This document shows, one piece after another, positions 10,581-21,785 of a stretch of 36,188 bases of DNA. This DNA comes from Sinorhizobium shofinae. GTDB taxonomy: Bacteria > Pseudomonadota > Alphaproteobacteria > Rhizobiales > Rhizobiaceae. Position 1 is the first letter of the stretch, and each line of letters opens with the position of its first letter. The notes beneath the pieces were generated by a model. It was not told the origin of the DNA, made no database searches, and saw only the letters and a list, made by a program, of their open reading frames with translations. The stretch is taken from NCBI GenBank assembly GCA_001704765.1, contig MBFK01000038.1, positions 1 to 36,188 of the forward strand. Reading direction: 5' to 3'. The position numbers were made by a program, and so were the translations under genes.

Positions 10581-10704
10581 ATCGCTGATGTTATGAGAAA
10601 GAGCATGTTGGGCGAGACGCCTATGGCGCACGGCTCTACTCGCTGCGCTCACGGAGCCCGCCCGCGGTCCCCGCCCCGTCGGGTGACGATCCTCTCGCGA
10701 CCTC

Positions 10705-11055
10705 TCAGTCACACCAGCCGTGTCGCACACCGTCCCAGCGCCTGGCAAGGCCCTCATGAACGAGCGTGCTGCCCCAGCGAGCGCCCCGCTCGTGTCACCG
10801 TGCGGAGCTTGCGCCCATACTTGTCCTCATCTCGTAACCCGGTTGAAAGCGAGAATGTCCCCGCTTTGAGCAGGGTGAGAAGGCGTGCGTTCGCCTCCTC
10901 CCCCCTTATCCGTTCGGCCTCGCATCGCGGAGGGCGCAACTCAGGTGTGTCGAAATCGGCAATGCGGATTTTTTCGCCCTCGAACCAGAACCGCCATCGA
11001 CGACGCAGTTGATGTGGCGGCCATCGAAAGCGAAGCCGACAGCAAGTCCGCTTTT
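10705..11055 (-). pseudogene. SNase-like (thermonuclease) gene, broken
   Basis: In order on the minus strand: CVVDG, a 4-base loss near 10995, then FWFEGEKIRIADFDTPELRP, PRCEAERIRGEEANARLL, LRDEDKYGRKLRTVTRAGRS and, after another shift near 10780, TLVHEGLARRWDG and a stop at 10705. This is the staphylococcal-nuclease fold with its DGDT, DTPE, GE and DxYGR motifs. Plasmid copies are often exported and lie near conjugation genes. Two frameshifts make it non-functional. The start is uncertain. The 180 nt to traG hold nothing else clear. Confidence 0.65.
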
Positions 11056-11238
11056 GACGTGTTGGCTAAAGTCAGGAGACAAAACTGTGTGCAGAAGCGG
11101 GGAGCAGTCGTTCCCGCCTCCCCTTCGGGCCACTATGTTGAGGCTCCTGCGGCTGCCCTGTTTCCCGCTCCTCGCACGACGAGAATGCCCGAAATCCCGC
11201 CTGTTGGGCGGCGCTCACGCTGATTTCTCCGATACTCT

Positions 11239-13221
11239 TCATTCTCCTGGATCCGCCTTGCTCGTTGCACTGCGCGCCGGCTGGATCACGCGGGCTTCAG
11301 ACATCTTTCCGACCTTGGGAAACCGTTTCGCGCCGCCGCAAGCCTTCATGTCTTCGCGCCGGAACCAGATCGCTCGGCCGCATCGGAGCGGCGCATTGCC
11401 GGCCGTAAACACGATCTGTTCATCGGCGCGCATGCGCAGAACTTCGTGTGGCTGGATCAGCGGTCGAGCGGCCAGTTGCTTCGAGCGCGTCCTTGAGGAA
11501 CCCTTCGCTTGAAAACTGCGGCTGACCTGGTCGATCTCGACCGTGGTCATGCCGCAACGCCTCGAGATATAGTCCGCCGTCTCCGGATCGTTGATCGCGG
11601 CAAACGAAATCCAGCTCGCGCTCTCGAACCATTTGCTCGCCGCGTCTCGTCCGCCATAGGTCTCGCGCATCTGGCCGATTGACTGGTAGATCATGGTGAG
11701 CATGATGCCATACTTGCGACCGGCATCACGCGCGGTTTCCAGAATCCGCATGTAGCCGAGCCGCGCGACCTCATCGAGAAAGAAGAGCGCCCTCCCCTTT
11801 ACCTCGCCGTCGCGATTGTAAATGGCGTTGAGGAACGAACCGATGATCACACGCGCAAGACCGGCATGGGTCTCCAATGTCTTCAGGTCGATGTTGATGA
11901 ACACATCGGTTTCACCGGCCGCAAGCGCGTCGGTCGAGAAGGTCGAACCGGATACGAGTGCGGCGTAGTTCGGATAGGACAGCCAGTGGGTTTCCTTGAC
12001 CGCATTGGCGTAGACGCCGGAGAAGGTTTCCGGCGTCATATTGACGTACGCGGCCACATTTTCTTTCACGAAATCCGAATTTGAATTGTCGTAGATCGAC
12101 TGCAGCCGCTCGCGCAGTTTCGGCTCCGGTTCCGCCAGATTGGCCCGAACCTGCCGCAAGGTCTGGTTCTCCTTGTCCGTGTGGCCGGACAGGCAGACGT
12201 CGGCAATCAGCGCGGTCAGCAGCTGCAGCGCCGATGCCCGGAAGAAGTCGTCGCGCACGCCGCGCATGCCGCCGCTGTCGCTCATGATCCATGACGCGAC
12301 CGAGGCGATGTCTTCCTCCTTTGTTCCGCCGAACCGGCCAATCCAGTCGAGCGCGTTGAATCCTGTTTCCGGTTCCTTCGGATCGAGAATGCGGATGAAA
12401 CGCGCGGCTGCTTTGCGATGCTCATAGACCATCGGGGCCACTTCGTTGGAAGGATCGAGAACGACAAGCGCTCCGCCCCATTTGAGTGCCGTCGGGATTG
12501 TCACCGACGTCGTCTTGAAACCGCCCGAACCCGCGAAGACGATCCCGTGCGAGGATCCGAACGAACCGTCGAAGCAAAGCAGCGGCGACTTGCCGCCGGC
12601 GCCCCAGGTTTCGGGGTCGCCGGCGCGAAACGACAGCGCCGCCGTGCTGTCCTTGTCGACTCGGTAACGCTCGCCAATAACGATGCCGCCGGTATCGGCA
12701 AAGAGTTTTGCCGCTTCCTGCATCTTCATCCAGTCGGCTTCACCGTGGAGCGCCCTTTTTCCCCGGATGCGTTTCGGCTCGGCGTGTGCGAAGGCGGCAT
12801 TGCCGATCAGTGCGACGCGCAGCGCGAAACATGCGGCCATCAGCGCGCCAGCCGCGCCGAGCATCGTTGCAGGGTCGAGATACGAGGCGATGGACTTGTC
12901 CGCCGGCACTTGCCTGGCGAATGCCGCAAGACGTGCCGCCTCGCGTATCCCAGCGATCAGGATCGTTGCCGCGGCTCCGGCCAGGGCGCTCCAGCCGGCG
13001 AATTTGATGTTCGCGGAGCCGGCGCTCGCGAACAGGACGATCACCCCGATGGCCGCAGCGGTGACATAGGGCAGAGCGACCCCGATCCGGCCGAGAGTCA
13101 GCCTTGCAGCATCGGTCTCGCCGAAGGTGGACAGCCATTGCTCGACGCCGTTCATTCCGATGACGGCCAAGACCATCAGCACGACAGGTGCGACGGCGAG
13201 TGTGATCCTATTCACCCTCAT
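11239..13221 (-). CDS. traG: Conjugal transfer coupling protein TraG (VirD4 family)
   Basis: 660 aa, the usual size for Ti-type TraG. The first 145 residues contain four hydrophobic segments that anchor it in the inner membrane. The cytoplasmic ATPase part has Walker A GSGGFKTT (residues 231-238), FNALDWIG, a Walker B region [11 protein letters not shown] and the coupling-protein motif [12 protein letters not shown]. TraG links the TraA-bound DNA to the Trb channel and drives transfer by ATP hydrolysis. The start overlaps traD by 14 nt, giving the operon traC-traD-traG read away from oriT. The frame is undamaged. Confidence 0.95.
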   Translation of the reverse strand: MRVNRITLAVAPVVLMVLAVIGMNGVEQWLSTFGETDAARLTLGRIGVALPYVTAAAIGVIVLFASAGSANIKFAGWSALAGAAATILIAGIREAARLAAFARQVPADKSIASYLDPATMLGAAGALMAACFALRVALIGNAAFAHAEPKRIRGKRALHGEADWMKMQEAAKLFADTGGIVIGERYRVDKDSTAALSFRAGDPETWGAGGKSPLLCFDGSFGSSHGIVFAGSGGFKTTSVTIPTALKWGGALVVLDPSNEVAPMVYEHRKAAARFIRILDPKEPETGFNALDWIGRFGGTKEEDIASVASWIMSDSGGMRGVRDDFFRASALQLLTALIADVCLSGHTDKENQTLRQVRANLAEPEPKLRERLQSIYDNSNSDFVKENVAAYVNMTPETFSGVYANAVKETHWLSYPNYAALVSGSTFSTDALAAGETDVFINIDLKTLETHAGLARVIIGSFLNAIYNRDGEVKGRALFFLDEVARLGYMRILETARDAGRKYGIMLTMIYQSIGQMRETYGGRDAASKWFESASWISFAAINDPETADYISRRCGMTTVEIDQVSRSFQAKGSSRTRSKQLAARPLIQPHEVLRMRADEQIVFTAGNAPLRCGRAIWFRREDMKACGGAKRFPKVGKMSEARVIQPARSATSKADPGE

Positions 13222-13423
13222 CGCCGAAGGCCTCTGCGCCGAGAGCGATCAAACGCGCCCGCTCGCCTTCGTCGGACCTCAACCGGCGACTGAGGTCAAC
13301 CAACGCCCCGAGCAGGAGCGCGCGCTTCTCGTATCGCAAGCCCGCCTTCACGATCAGGCCGCCGAGTTCGATCTTCTCCCGCGTATCCTTCTTGCGGGCG
13401 TCGGATGTCGCAGTCCTCGCCAT
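13208..13423 (-). CDS. traD: Conjugal transfer protein TraD
   Basis: 71 aa, the same length as Ti TraD, with the conserved core [20 protein letters not shown], then [11 protein letters not shown] and ALGAEAFG. The start at 13423 has GAGG 9 nt upstream and begins 4 nt after the traC stop. An alternative ATG at 13441 would overlap traC by 14 nt. TraD is a small relaxosome accessory protein encoded between TraC and TraG in Ti/Ri-type systems. Its exact action is not settled. Confidence 0.88.
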   Translation of the reverse strand: MARTATSDARKKDTREKIELGGLIVKAGLRYEKRALLLGALVDLSRRLRSDEGERARLIALGAEAFGDEGE

Positions 13424-13427
13424 CCGA

Positions 13428-13724
13428 TCAAGCCTCGACATTGCCGCCCTGAGCCGCGCCAGACCCGACCGCCGTGGTGGATGCGCCGGCGCTGGCGTCT
13501 CCATTCCCCTTCTTCCCTCCGGCCGCAAGCCCCTGCCCTCCGCGAAAGCGCTTCGCCAGACTCTCGAAGACTGCCTGAAGTTCGGCTTCCTCGATCTCGA
13601 TTTCGCCAAGTCCTGCTTTGAGCGCAATCCTGCCGATCCGCTCGGCTTCGCGGGTTTCCGCGGCCTTGAGCTGTTCCTGAAGCTTGGCGATTTCGTCGCG
13701 AATTTTCGAGGCAGGTTTCTTCAT
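13428..13724 (-). CDS. traC: Conjugal transfer protein TraC
   Basis: 98 aa, beginning [21 protein letters not shown] charged coiled-coil-like first half is followed by [20 protein letters not shown], and the Gly/Ala-rich tail is probably disordered. In Ti plasmids TraC assists TraA at oriT. It is the first gene of the traCDG unit and lies on the opposite side of oriT from traA. The frame is open to 14126, but that part is the antisense of oriT and traA and is not coding. Confidence 0.88.
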   Translation of the reverse strand: MKKPASKIRDEIAKLQEQLKAAETREAERIGRIALKAGLGEIEIEEAELQAVFESLAKRFRGGQGLAAGGKKGNGDASAGASTTAVGSGAAQGGNVEA

Positions 13725-13976
13725 TCCGTCCGTCTCCGTGGCTGAGAAAGCTTGTCTTTCGAAGCCAGTTTTTCGGAGCGGAGTGCGGAACGCACTACTG
13801 TGAATCCTACAATCGCCAAGGGCGATGCTTTGGTGAATGATCCCGGCCGTTCCGAAGGAGCGGCTTCCAAGGGCGCAATTATACGTCGCTGGCGCGACGA
13901 CTTGGCTTTCGGCCCTGGCGGGGCCACCGCTCCCAACGAACCTGTTGATTTCGTGTGCAATCGGGAAGACTCTGCC
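13725..13976. promoter_or_regulatory. traC/traA divergent promoter region with a 15-bp dyad
   Basis: The 252 nt between the divergent tra operons must hold both promoters and oriT. At 13782-13796 lies a perfect dyad, AGTGCG-GAA-CGCACT. Ti plasmids have a TraR-binding tra box in this position. This dyad has GTGC/GCAC half-sites like tra boxes but a different centre, so assignment to this plasmid's TraR is inference. Confidence 0.5.
13867..13905 (+). other. oriT: Origin of transfer (oriT) core
   Basis: An outer inverted repeat CCAAG (13867-13871) / CTTGG (13901-13905) surrounds GGGCGCAATTATA and an inner hairpin CGTCGC-TGGC-GCGACG (13884-13899). The complementary strand reads ATTGCGCCCT, matching the IncQ/Ti nick-region consensus (TGCGCCCT). 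Position between traC and traA and near identity with my memory of the Ti-family oriT support the call. The nick should fall in the TGCGCCCT stretch on the bottom strand. Confidence 0.85.
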
Positions 13977-16900
13977 GTGGCCGTTCCTCATTTCTCCGTC
14001 AGCGTCGTCGCCCGCGGCTCCGGCCGCAGCGCCGTGCTGTCGGCGGCCTATCGGCACTGCGCCAAGATGGACTATGAGCGGGAAGCCCGGACGATCGACT
14101 ATCGCGCCAAGCAGGGTCTTCTTCACGAAGAGTTCGTCATTCCAGCCGATTCACCCGAGTGGTTGCGGTCGATGATCGCCGATCGCTCGGTCGCCAGCGC
14201 CTCGGAAGCCTTCTGGAACAAGGTCGAGGATTTCGAGAAGCGCGCCGATGCTCAGCTCGCCAAGGATGTCACGATCGCGCTGCCGATCGAGTTGACGGTC
14301 GAGCAGAACATCGCGCTGGTGCGTGACTTCGTCGAGCGGCATGTCACCGCCAAGGGGATGGTGGCGGACTGGGTCTATCACGACGCGCCGGGCAATCCGC
14401 ATGTCCACCTGATGACGACGCTAAGACCGCTCACTGCAGATGGTTTCGGGGCAAAGAAGATCGGGGTCCTCGGTCCGGACGGCAGTCCGCTCCGCAACGA
14501 TGCCGGCAAGATCGTCTACGACCTTTGGGCCGGAAGCCTCCACGACTTCAGTGCGTTTCGCGACGGCTGGTTTGCCTGCCAGAACCGCCATCTCGCACTC
14601 GCCGGTCTCGACATTCGCATCGATGGCCGATCGTTCGAGAAGCAGGGCATCGAGCTTACCCCGACCATTCATCTCGGGGTTGGCACCAAGGCGATCGAGC
14701 GGAAAGCGACGGCCGATGACCAGGCCGTTTCGCTTGAGCGATTGGAGATGCAGGAGGAGAAGCGCGCCGAGAATGCTCGACGCATCCAGCGCCGCCCGGA
14801 GATCGTCCTCGACCTGATCACCCGGGAGAAGAGCGTCTTCGACGAGTGTGACGTGGCCAAGATCCTGCATCGCTATATCGACGACCCCGGGGTCTTCCAA
14901 AGCCTGATGGCCCGCATTCTCCAGAGCTCCGAGACGCTCCGGCTCGAACGGGAGCGGATCGCATTCGCGACCGGCATTCGGGTGCCGACCAAATACACGA
15001 CGCGCGAGCTGATCCGGCTTGAAGCAGAGATGGGATCCCGCGCGATCTGGCTCTCGAGGCGCTCCTCGCATGGCGTTCGGAAGGAAGTGCTCGAGGCGAC
15101 GTTCACGCGACATTCCCGTCTGTCGGCCGAACAGAAGGCGGCGATCGAGCACGTAGCGGGCGCCGAGCGGATCGCCGCCGTCATTGGCCGCGCCGGCGCC
15201 GGCAAGACGACGATGATGAAGGCTGCGCGCGAAGCATGGGAAGCGGCCGGCTATCGTGTCGTCGGTGGCGCGCTTGCGGGCAAGGCCGCCGAAGGCTTGG
15301 AAAAGGAAGCGGGGATCACGTCACGCACGTTATCGTCCTGGGAGCTGCGCTGGAACGAAGGCCAAAACCAGCTCGACGACAAGACGATCTTCGTGCTGGA
15401 CGAAGCGGGCATGGTGTCATCGCGGCAGATGGCGCTGTTCGTCGAGACGGCCACGAAGGCCGGCGCCAAGCTCGTCCTGGTCGGCGATCCGGAACAGCTG
15501 CAGCCGATCAAGGCGAGGGCAGCATTCCGGGCGATTGCCGATCGTATCGGCTATGCCGAACTCGAGACCATCTATCGCCAGCGCGAACAGTGGATGCGCG
15601 ATGCGTCGCTCGACCTCGCACGTGGCAATGTCGGCAAGGTAGTCGATACCTATCGTGCAAATGGCAGGATGATGCGCTCCAAGCTCAAGGCTGAAGCTGT
15701 TCAGAATCTGATCGCGGACTGGGACCGGGATTACGATCCGACGAAGACGACATTGATCCTCGCGCACCTTCGGCGCGATGTGCGCATGCTCAACGAGATG
15801 GCGCGCGCCAAGCTCGTCGAGCGTGGCATTGTCGATGCTGGTTTCTCATTCAAGACGGAGGATGGCAATCGCCGCTTCGCACCTGGCGACCAGATCGTCT
15901 TCCTGAAAAATGACGGAGCGCTCGGCGTCAAGAACGGCATGCTCGGCAAGGTCGTCGAAGCCGCTCGGAACCGCATTGTCGCGGAGATCGGCGAAGGCGA
16001 GCATCGGCGGCAGGTCACGGTCGAGCAGCGTTTCTACAATAACCTCGATCACGGTTATGCCACCACAATCCACAAGAGCCAGGGCGCCACCGTCGACCGG
16101 GTGAAGGTGCTGGCTTCGCTCTCCCTCGATCGGCATCTGACCTATGTCGCGATGACCCGCCATCGCGAGGATCTCGGGGTCTATTACGGCGCCCGATCCT
16201 TTGCGAAGTCCGGTGGCCTCGTCCAGATCCTGTCGCGGAAGAATTCGAAGGAAACCACGCTCGATTACGAGAAGGCAACCTTCTACCGGCAGGCGCTGCG
16301 CTTCGCCGAAGCCCGCGGCATGCACCTCGTCAATGTCGCCCGCACGATTGCCCGCGACCGGCTCGAGTGGACGGTCCGGCAGAAACAGAAACTGGCCGAT
16401 CTGACTCAGCGGCTCGTCGCCATCGGCGCGAGGTTCGGTCTCGCCGTGGGCGCCAAAACAACCAACTCGCAAAACCTCAAGGAGACCAGGCCCATGGTTG
16501 CCGGTATCGCGACATTCCCGAAATCGATGGAGCAGGCAGTCGCTGACAGACTCGAAGTCGATCCCGGTTTGAAGAAGCAATGGGAGGATGTCTCGACCCG
16601 CTTCCATCTCGTCTATACCCAGCCGGAAGTCGCCTTCAAGGCGGTCAATGTCGACGCGATGCTGAAGGACGAGAGCGCCGCGAAGTCCACGCTATCGAAC
16701 ATGGCCAATCAGCCGGAATCCTACGGTTCGCTGAAAGGAAAAGCCGGTCTGCTCGCAAGCCGTGCCGACAAGCAGGACCGCGAGCGGGCCGAACACAATG
16801 TGCCGGCATTGGCCCAGAGCCTCAGTGATTATATGCGCCAGCGCAGCCAGGCCGAACAACGCTATCAGGCCGATGAACTGGCAGTCCGCCGCAAGGTGGC

Positions 16901-17285
16901 GATCGACATTCCGGCGCTGTCTCCGGGCGCCAGGCAGACGCTGGAGCGCGTGCGTGATGCTATCGACCGCAATGACCTACCCGCGGCGTTGGAGTTTGCT
17001 CTCGCCGACAAGATGGTCAAGGCCGAATTGGAAGGCTTTGCCAGGGCGGTCACCGAGCGCTTCGGGGAGCGCGCCTTCCTGCCACTGGCCGCCAAGGACA
17101 CGAACGGAGAAACGTTCAAGACGATCACAGCTGGAATGAACCCAGGCCCGAAGGCGGAGGTCCAATCGGCCTGGAACACGATGCGTACGGTGCAGCAACT
17201 CAATGCCCATGAGCGAACGATCGAAGCCCTAAAGCAGGCCGAGACGCTGCGGCAGACGAAGAGCCAGGGGCTGTCGCTGAAATGA
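13977..17285 (+). CDS. traA: Relaxase/helicase TraA (MOBQ type)
   Basis: 1102 aa from the GTG at 13977 (GGGAAG upstream), matching Ti TraA length. The longer open frame from 13752 would run through oriT and is rejected. The N-terminal relaxase starts VAVPHFSVSVVARGSGRSAV with the probable nicking tyrosine Y25 (SAAYRHCAKM) and metal-binding histidines H142 and H144 (GNPHVHLM). The RecD-like helicase has Walker A GRAGAGKTT (about 404), Walker B FVLDEAGM, LVGDPEQLQPI and TTIHKSQGATVD. TraA cuts oriT, stays bound to the strand and unwinds it. The coding frame is intact over 3.3 kb. The stop overlaps the traF start (ATGA). Confidence 0.95.
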   Translation: MAVPHFSVSVVARGSGRSAVLSAAYRHCAKMDYEREARTIDYRAKQGLLHEEFVIPADSPEWLRSMIADRSVASASEAFWNKVEDFEKRADAQLAKDVTIALPIELTVEQNIALVRDFVERHVTAKGMVADWVYHDAPGNPHVHLMTTLRPLTADGFGAKKIGVLGPDGSPLRNDAGKIVYDLWAGSLHDFSAFRDGWFACQNRHLALAGLDIRIDGRSFEKQGIELTPTIHLGVGTKAIERKATADDQAVSLERLEMQEEKRAENARRIQRRPEIVLDLITREKSVFDECDVAKILHRYIDDPGVFQSLMARILQSSETLRLERERIAFATGIRVPTKYTTRELIRLEAEMGSRAIWLSRRSSHGVRKEVLEATFTRHSRLSAEQKAAIEHVAGAERIAAVIGRAGAGKTTMMKAAREAWEAAGYRVVGGALAGKAAEGLEKEAGITSRTLSSWELRWNEGQNQLDDKTIFVLDEAGMVSSRQMALFVETATKAGAKLVLVGDPEQLQPIKARAAFRAIADRIGYAELETIYRQREQWMRDASLDLARGNVGKVVDTYRANGRMMRSKLKAEAVQNLIADWDRDYDPTKTTLILAHLRRDVRMLNEMARAKLVERGIVDAGFSFKTEDGNRRFAPGDQIVFLKNDGALGVKNGMLGKVVEAARNRIVAEIGEGEHRRQVTVEQRFYNNLDHGYATTIHKSQGATVDRVKVLASLSLDRHLTYVAMTRHREDLGVYYGARSFAKSGGLVQILSRKNSKETTLDYEKATFYRQALRFAEARGMHLVNVARTIARDRLEWTVRQKQKLADLTQRLVAIGARFGLAVGAKTTNSQNLKETRPMVAGIATFPKSMEQAVADRLEVDPGLKKQWEDVSTRFHLVYTQPEVAFKAVNVDAMLKDESAAKSTLSNMANQPESYGSLKGKAGLLASRADKQDRERAEHNVPALAQSLSDYMRQRSQAEQRYQADELAVRRKVAIDIPALSPGARQTLERVRDAIDRNDLPAALEFALADKMVKAELEGFARAVTERFGERAFLPLAAKDTNGETFKTITAGMNPGPKAEVQSAWNTMRTVQQLNAHERTIEALKQAETLRQTKSQGLSLK

Positions 17286-17848
17286 ACATTCCTCTCGTTG
17301 AATTGACCTCGAGGAGGCGACGCGGTAAGCCGCTCCTCCTCGGGTTAGCCACGATGACAATGGCGGCGGTCGGCACGATCTCGGCCGCCTGGTTCGGCGG
17401 CTACCGGATCAATCTCACGCCGAGTGAACCTCTCGGTCTCTGGCGTATCGTCAAGATCGATCGCCCATCCGCCGTCGGCGATCTCGTCTTCATTTGTCCG
17501 CCTCGAACCTCGGCCATGCGGGAGGCGCGAATGCGTGGTTATCTGCGCGCCGGCCTATGCCCGGGCGGCATAGCGCCGCTCATCAAGTCGGTCATCGCAG
17601 TTGCAGGGCAACGGGTCGAGGTGGGGGTCAGCGTCAACGTGGATGGGCGCCCAGTCCCCTCCTCGGGTCTTGCTCTGCGCGACGGACAGGGACGGCCCAT
17701 GACGCCGTTCTCGGGCGGCATCGTGCCGGTCGATTACGTTTTCCTGCACTCGCGGTTCGGGGGCTCCTATGACTCCCGTTATTTCGGTCCGGTTCCGGCT
17801 GCCGGCATTCTCGGCCTGGCGCAAGAGGTCCTGACCTATGCGCCGTAA
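17282..17848 (+). CDS. traF: TraF, signal-peptidase-like pilin maturation protein
   Basis: 188 aa, S26-family fold. A membrane segment (about 19-42) is followed by LTPSEPLGLWR with the nucleophile Ser and by LIKSVIAVAGQRV with the general-base Lys. The late motif is PVDYVFLHSRFGGSYDSRYF. TraF of RP4 and Ti processes the TrbC pilin, cyclising it in RP4. The ATG lies inside the traA stop, and the end overlaps traB by 11 nt, so traA-F-B-H is one operon. Confidence 0.92.
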   Translation: MNIPLVELTSRRRRGKPLLLGLATMTMAAVGTISAAWFGGYRINLTPSEPLGLWRIVKIDRPSAVGDLVFICPPRTSAMREARMRGYLRAGLCPGGIAPLIKSVIAVAGQRVEVGVSVNVDGRPVPSSGLALRDGQGRPMTPFSGGIVPVDYVFLHSRFGGSYDSRYFGPVPAAGILGLAQEVLTYAP

Positions 17849-19001
17849 TCACCTCCAGCCGGCACTGCTGACCGTCACTTCAATTGTAGTCGGAACGGTC
17901 GGGTGGAGCGGTTATGCCCTCCTTCTTCCGGTCGCACTGGCATTCCCAATTCTTTGGTCGCTCGCGCTGACGAGATGGGTAGCGGCACTCGTTTCCGCTG
18001 GATACTTCCTGGCGGCGTCACGTGGGCTACCGCAAGGCGTCGCGGCGTTTTACGCCTCCGATCTCTGGCCGGGTTTGTTGCTCTGGCTGTGCGCATCGGC
18101 GAGCTTCGTTACCGTGCATACGGTGCTCTGGACGAAGTGTTCTGACCGTCGACCGTTCCGCTATCTCTTGGCGGCTGCGCTTATGGCTATACCGCCAATG
18201 GGCATCACCGGCTGGGCTCATCCTGTCACGGCCGCGGGAATACTTTTCCCGGGATGGGGATGGTGGGGACTGGTCGCGACGACAGCCGGCCTCATGGGCC
18301 TCGTAACCCGCATGTGGCCGGCTGTCGCAATCGCCTTCACAGGCTTTTGGCTTTGGTCCGCCGCAAACTGGACCGAGCCGAAATTACCTGAGGACTGGCG
18401 GGGCGTCGATCTCGAACTGGGGTCATCGCTCGGCCGGAACACCAGCATTCAGCGTCACCGTGATCTGATTGCCACGGTGAAGGACCTCGCATCTGGCAAC
18501 GTCCGGAATGTCGTTCTGCCCGAGAGCGCCTTAGGGTTCTGGACGCCGACCGTCGAACGGCTCTGGGCCAAGGCTCTGCAGGGTACGAATATCTCCGTGA
18601 TCTCCGGCGCGGCGACGATCGATGCGACCGGATACGACAATGTGCTGGTAACGATTTCCGCGGACGGCGGCAGGGTCCTCTATCGCGAGCGAGTGCCGGT
18701 CCCGGGCTCGATGTGGCAACCATGGCGGTCGTGGTTGGGGACGAGTGGCGGCGCCCGAGCGCATTTCTTTGCCAATCCCGTAGCGACCGTAGGCGATCGC
18801 CAGGTCGCGCCACTCATTTGCTACGAGCAGCTCGTCCTCTGGACGGTATTGCAATCGATGGCCTACGATCCGGACCTGATCATTGCAGTTGGAAATGGAT
18901 GGTGGACCAAGGATACTTCCATCGTCGCGATTCAGCGCGCGAGCGCTGTAGCGTGGGCAAAGCTTTTCGCAAAACCGCTTGTTCTTTCCTTCAACACCTG
19001 A
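17838..19001 (+). CDS. traB: Conjugal transfer protein TraB (nitrilase/Lnt-like)
   Basis: 387 aa. Roughly residues 10-175 form several membrane segments. The C-terminal part is a nitrilase-type domain like apolipoprotein N-acyltransferase, with the Glu (VVLPESALGFW) and the nucleophile Cys (PLICYEQLVLW). The stretch where Lnt has its catalytic Lys reads YRERVPVPGS, with Arg and Glu but no Lys. TraB increases transfer efficiency in Ti plasmids, and its chemistry is not established. The missing Lys may mean changed or no acyltransferase activity. Confidence 0.88.
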   Translation: MRRNHLQPALLTVTSIVVGTVGWSGYALLLPVALAFPILWSLALTRWVAALVSAGYFLAASRGLPQGVAAFYASDLWPGLLLWLCASASFVTVHTVLWTKCSDRRPFRYLLAAALMAIPPMGITGWAHPVTAAGILFPGWGWWGLVATTAGLMGLVTRMWPAVAIAFTGFWLWSAANWTEPKLPEDWRGVDLELGSSLGRNTSIQRHRDLIATVKDLASGNVRNVVLPESALGFWTPTVERLWAKALQGTNISVISGAATIDATGYDNVLVTISADGGRVLYRERVPVPGSMWQPWRSWLGTSGGARAHFFANPVATVGDRQVAPLICYEQLVLWTVLQSMAYDPDLIIAVGNGWWTKDTSIVAIQRASAVAWAKLFAKPLVLSFNT

Positions 19002-19017
19002 AGCCCGAGGAGACGTC

Positions 19018-19617
19018 ATGCTCGACGCTGCCCTAATCAAAGAATGCGCCGATCCTTCTCTCAAGCCCGCGATCGTCGAGCAGTTCGTCGCAGCCGCCGG
19101 CTCGACGGACCCGCTCGCCGTTTCAGTTGAATCGGGTGGACGATTGATCCTCGTGCCGAAAGCGACTTCCGCCGGCGAGGCGATGGCAATCGTGAGGCAA
19201 TATGTGGGTCAGGCGGTGGTTCGCGTCGGCCTGACACAGTTTCCAGTGGGCGTCGGCGTGAAGAACGCAGCAGACCTTCAGCCGGACCTCGTCGACGCCT
19301 GCGAAAACCTTCGCAAGGGAACCTCGATGTTTGCCAAGGTTCTTAGGATCGTTGCCAAGTCGTATGGCAATCCCGAGAGCGACGACGTCATCCCTCAAAT
19401 ATTCGAGGATGCTGTCTACGCATGGAAGACGGGTGAGTTCGAAGGCGTGAGCGTGTTGGCGCCTGATCCGGGTGGCAGCGTTGCGACGGAAGAAGTGTTG
19501 CGGTCGGATGACCGCGATAGTCATACTCAAGACTCGGCCTCTGAATGGCCTGAGGGAAACGACAGCGTTGGATCGGCAGCAATGCGGATCGATCTTTCCC
19601 GCATCGGCGGAACGTGA
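19018..19617 (+). CDS. traH: Conjugal transfer protein TraH
   Basis: 199 aa. GAGGAG lies 6 nt before the ATG, which is 16 nt after traB. It opens MLDAALIKECADPSLKPAIV, the conserved start of Ti-type TraH, and has QYVGQAVVRVGLTQFPVGVG and a Ser/Asp-rich tail. It has no signal peptide or membrane segment. It is the last gene of the traAFBH operon, and its individual role is not defined. A group II intron begins 20 nt after the stop. Confidence 0.88.
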   Translation: MLDAALIKECADPSLKPAIVEQFVAAAGSTDPLAVSVESGGRLILVPKATSAGEAMAIVRQYVGQAVVRVGLTQFPVGVGVKNAADLQPDLVDACENLRKGTSMFAKVLRIVAKSYGNPESDDVIPQIFEDAVYAWKTGEFEGVSVLAPDPGGSVATEEVLRSDDRDSHTQDSASEWPEGNDSVGSAAMRIDLSRIGGT

Positions 19618-19637
19618 AGCCTAACCCGAATCTCTCA

Positions 19638-21291
<1,654 letters not shown>

Positions 21292-21361
21292 AAGTAGGGG
21301 GTTCATCGGGCCCACGAATCTGAGAAGTTGCTTTTACGACAAAGAATTAGCAGAGGGCGCG

Positions 21362-21785
21362 ATGCAAACACACTTATCTCCGCGCAGCTCGAATTTGAAG
21401 CCTTCGGCGCTGCTGCTTCGCCACGTCGACGGGGCCATCGGGCTGTTCGACCGGATGGCCGCCTGCTTCGTCGATGGCCGCGATCGCAAGTGCACGGTTC
21501 ACAGCGTGCGCACGCTGATCGGCCAGCGCGTCGCGGCGATCGCGCTGGCCTAGGAGGATGTCGACGACCACGACACGATGCGCCATGACCCGGTGCTCGC
21601 GCCTTTGTCGGAGCGGCTGACGCCGAAGCGGCAGGACTCCGCGGTGCGTGCCGGCAAATCCACTGTGAACCGGCTGGAGCACGGCCGAACCGACCGCGAT
21701 CACAAGATCGCCCACGCAGGGAACGCGCTGGAAGCGCTGTTCGTGGAACTGATCGAGGCGGGCAAGGAGGCGGGTTCGACCGATT
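21362..21785 (+). pseudogene. IS1380-family transposase N-terminal fragment
   Basis: Reads RHVDGAIGLFDRMAACFVDG, VHSVRTLIGQRVAAIALA, an in-frame TAG at 21551-21553 (probably once Tyr), then EDVDDHDTMRHDPVLAPLSE and KSTVNRLEHG. This matches the start of IS1380-family transposases. It breaks off near 21785, where ABC-permease sequence begins. It carries a nonsense change and lacks the catalytic core. Confidence 0.6.

Noticed and set aside
12418..13293. Long plus-strand open frame of 291 codons
   Set aside because: It is the antisense shadow of traG, which has full family similarity on the minus strand. GC-rich coding DNA often leaves the opposite frame open.
13752..13976. Upstream extension of traA in the same frame
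   Set aside because: It would translate oriT and the promoter region. The GTG at 13977 has a ribosome-binding site and starts exactly at the conserved relaxase N-terminus.
14421..15152. Minus-strand open frame of 243 codons inside traA
   Set aside because: Shadow of the traA relaxase/helicase frame, no family features.
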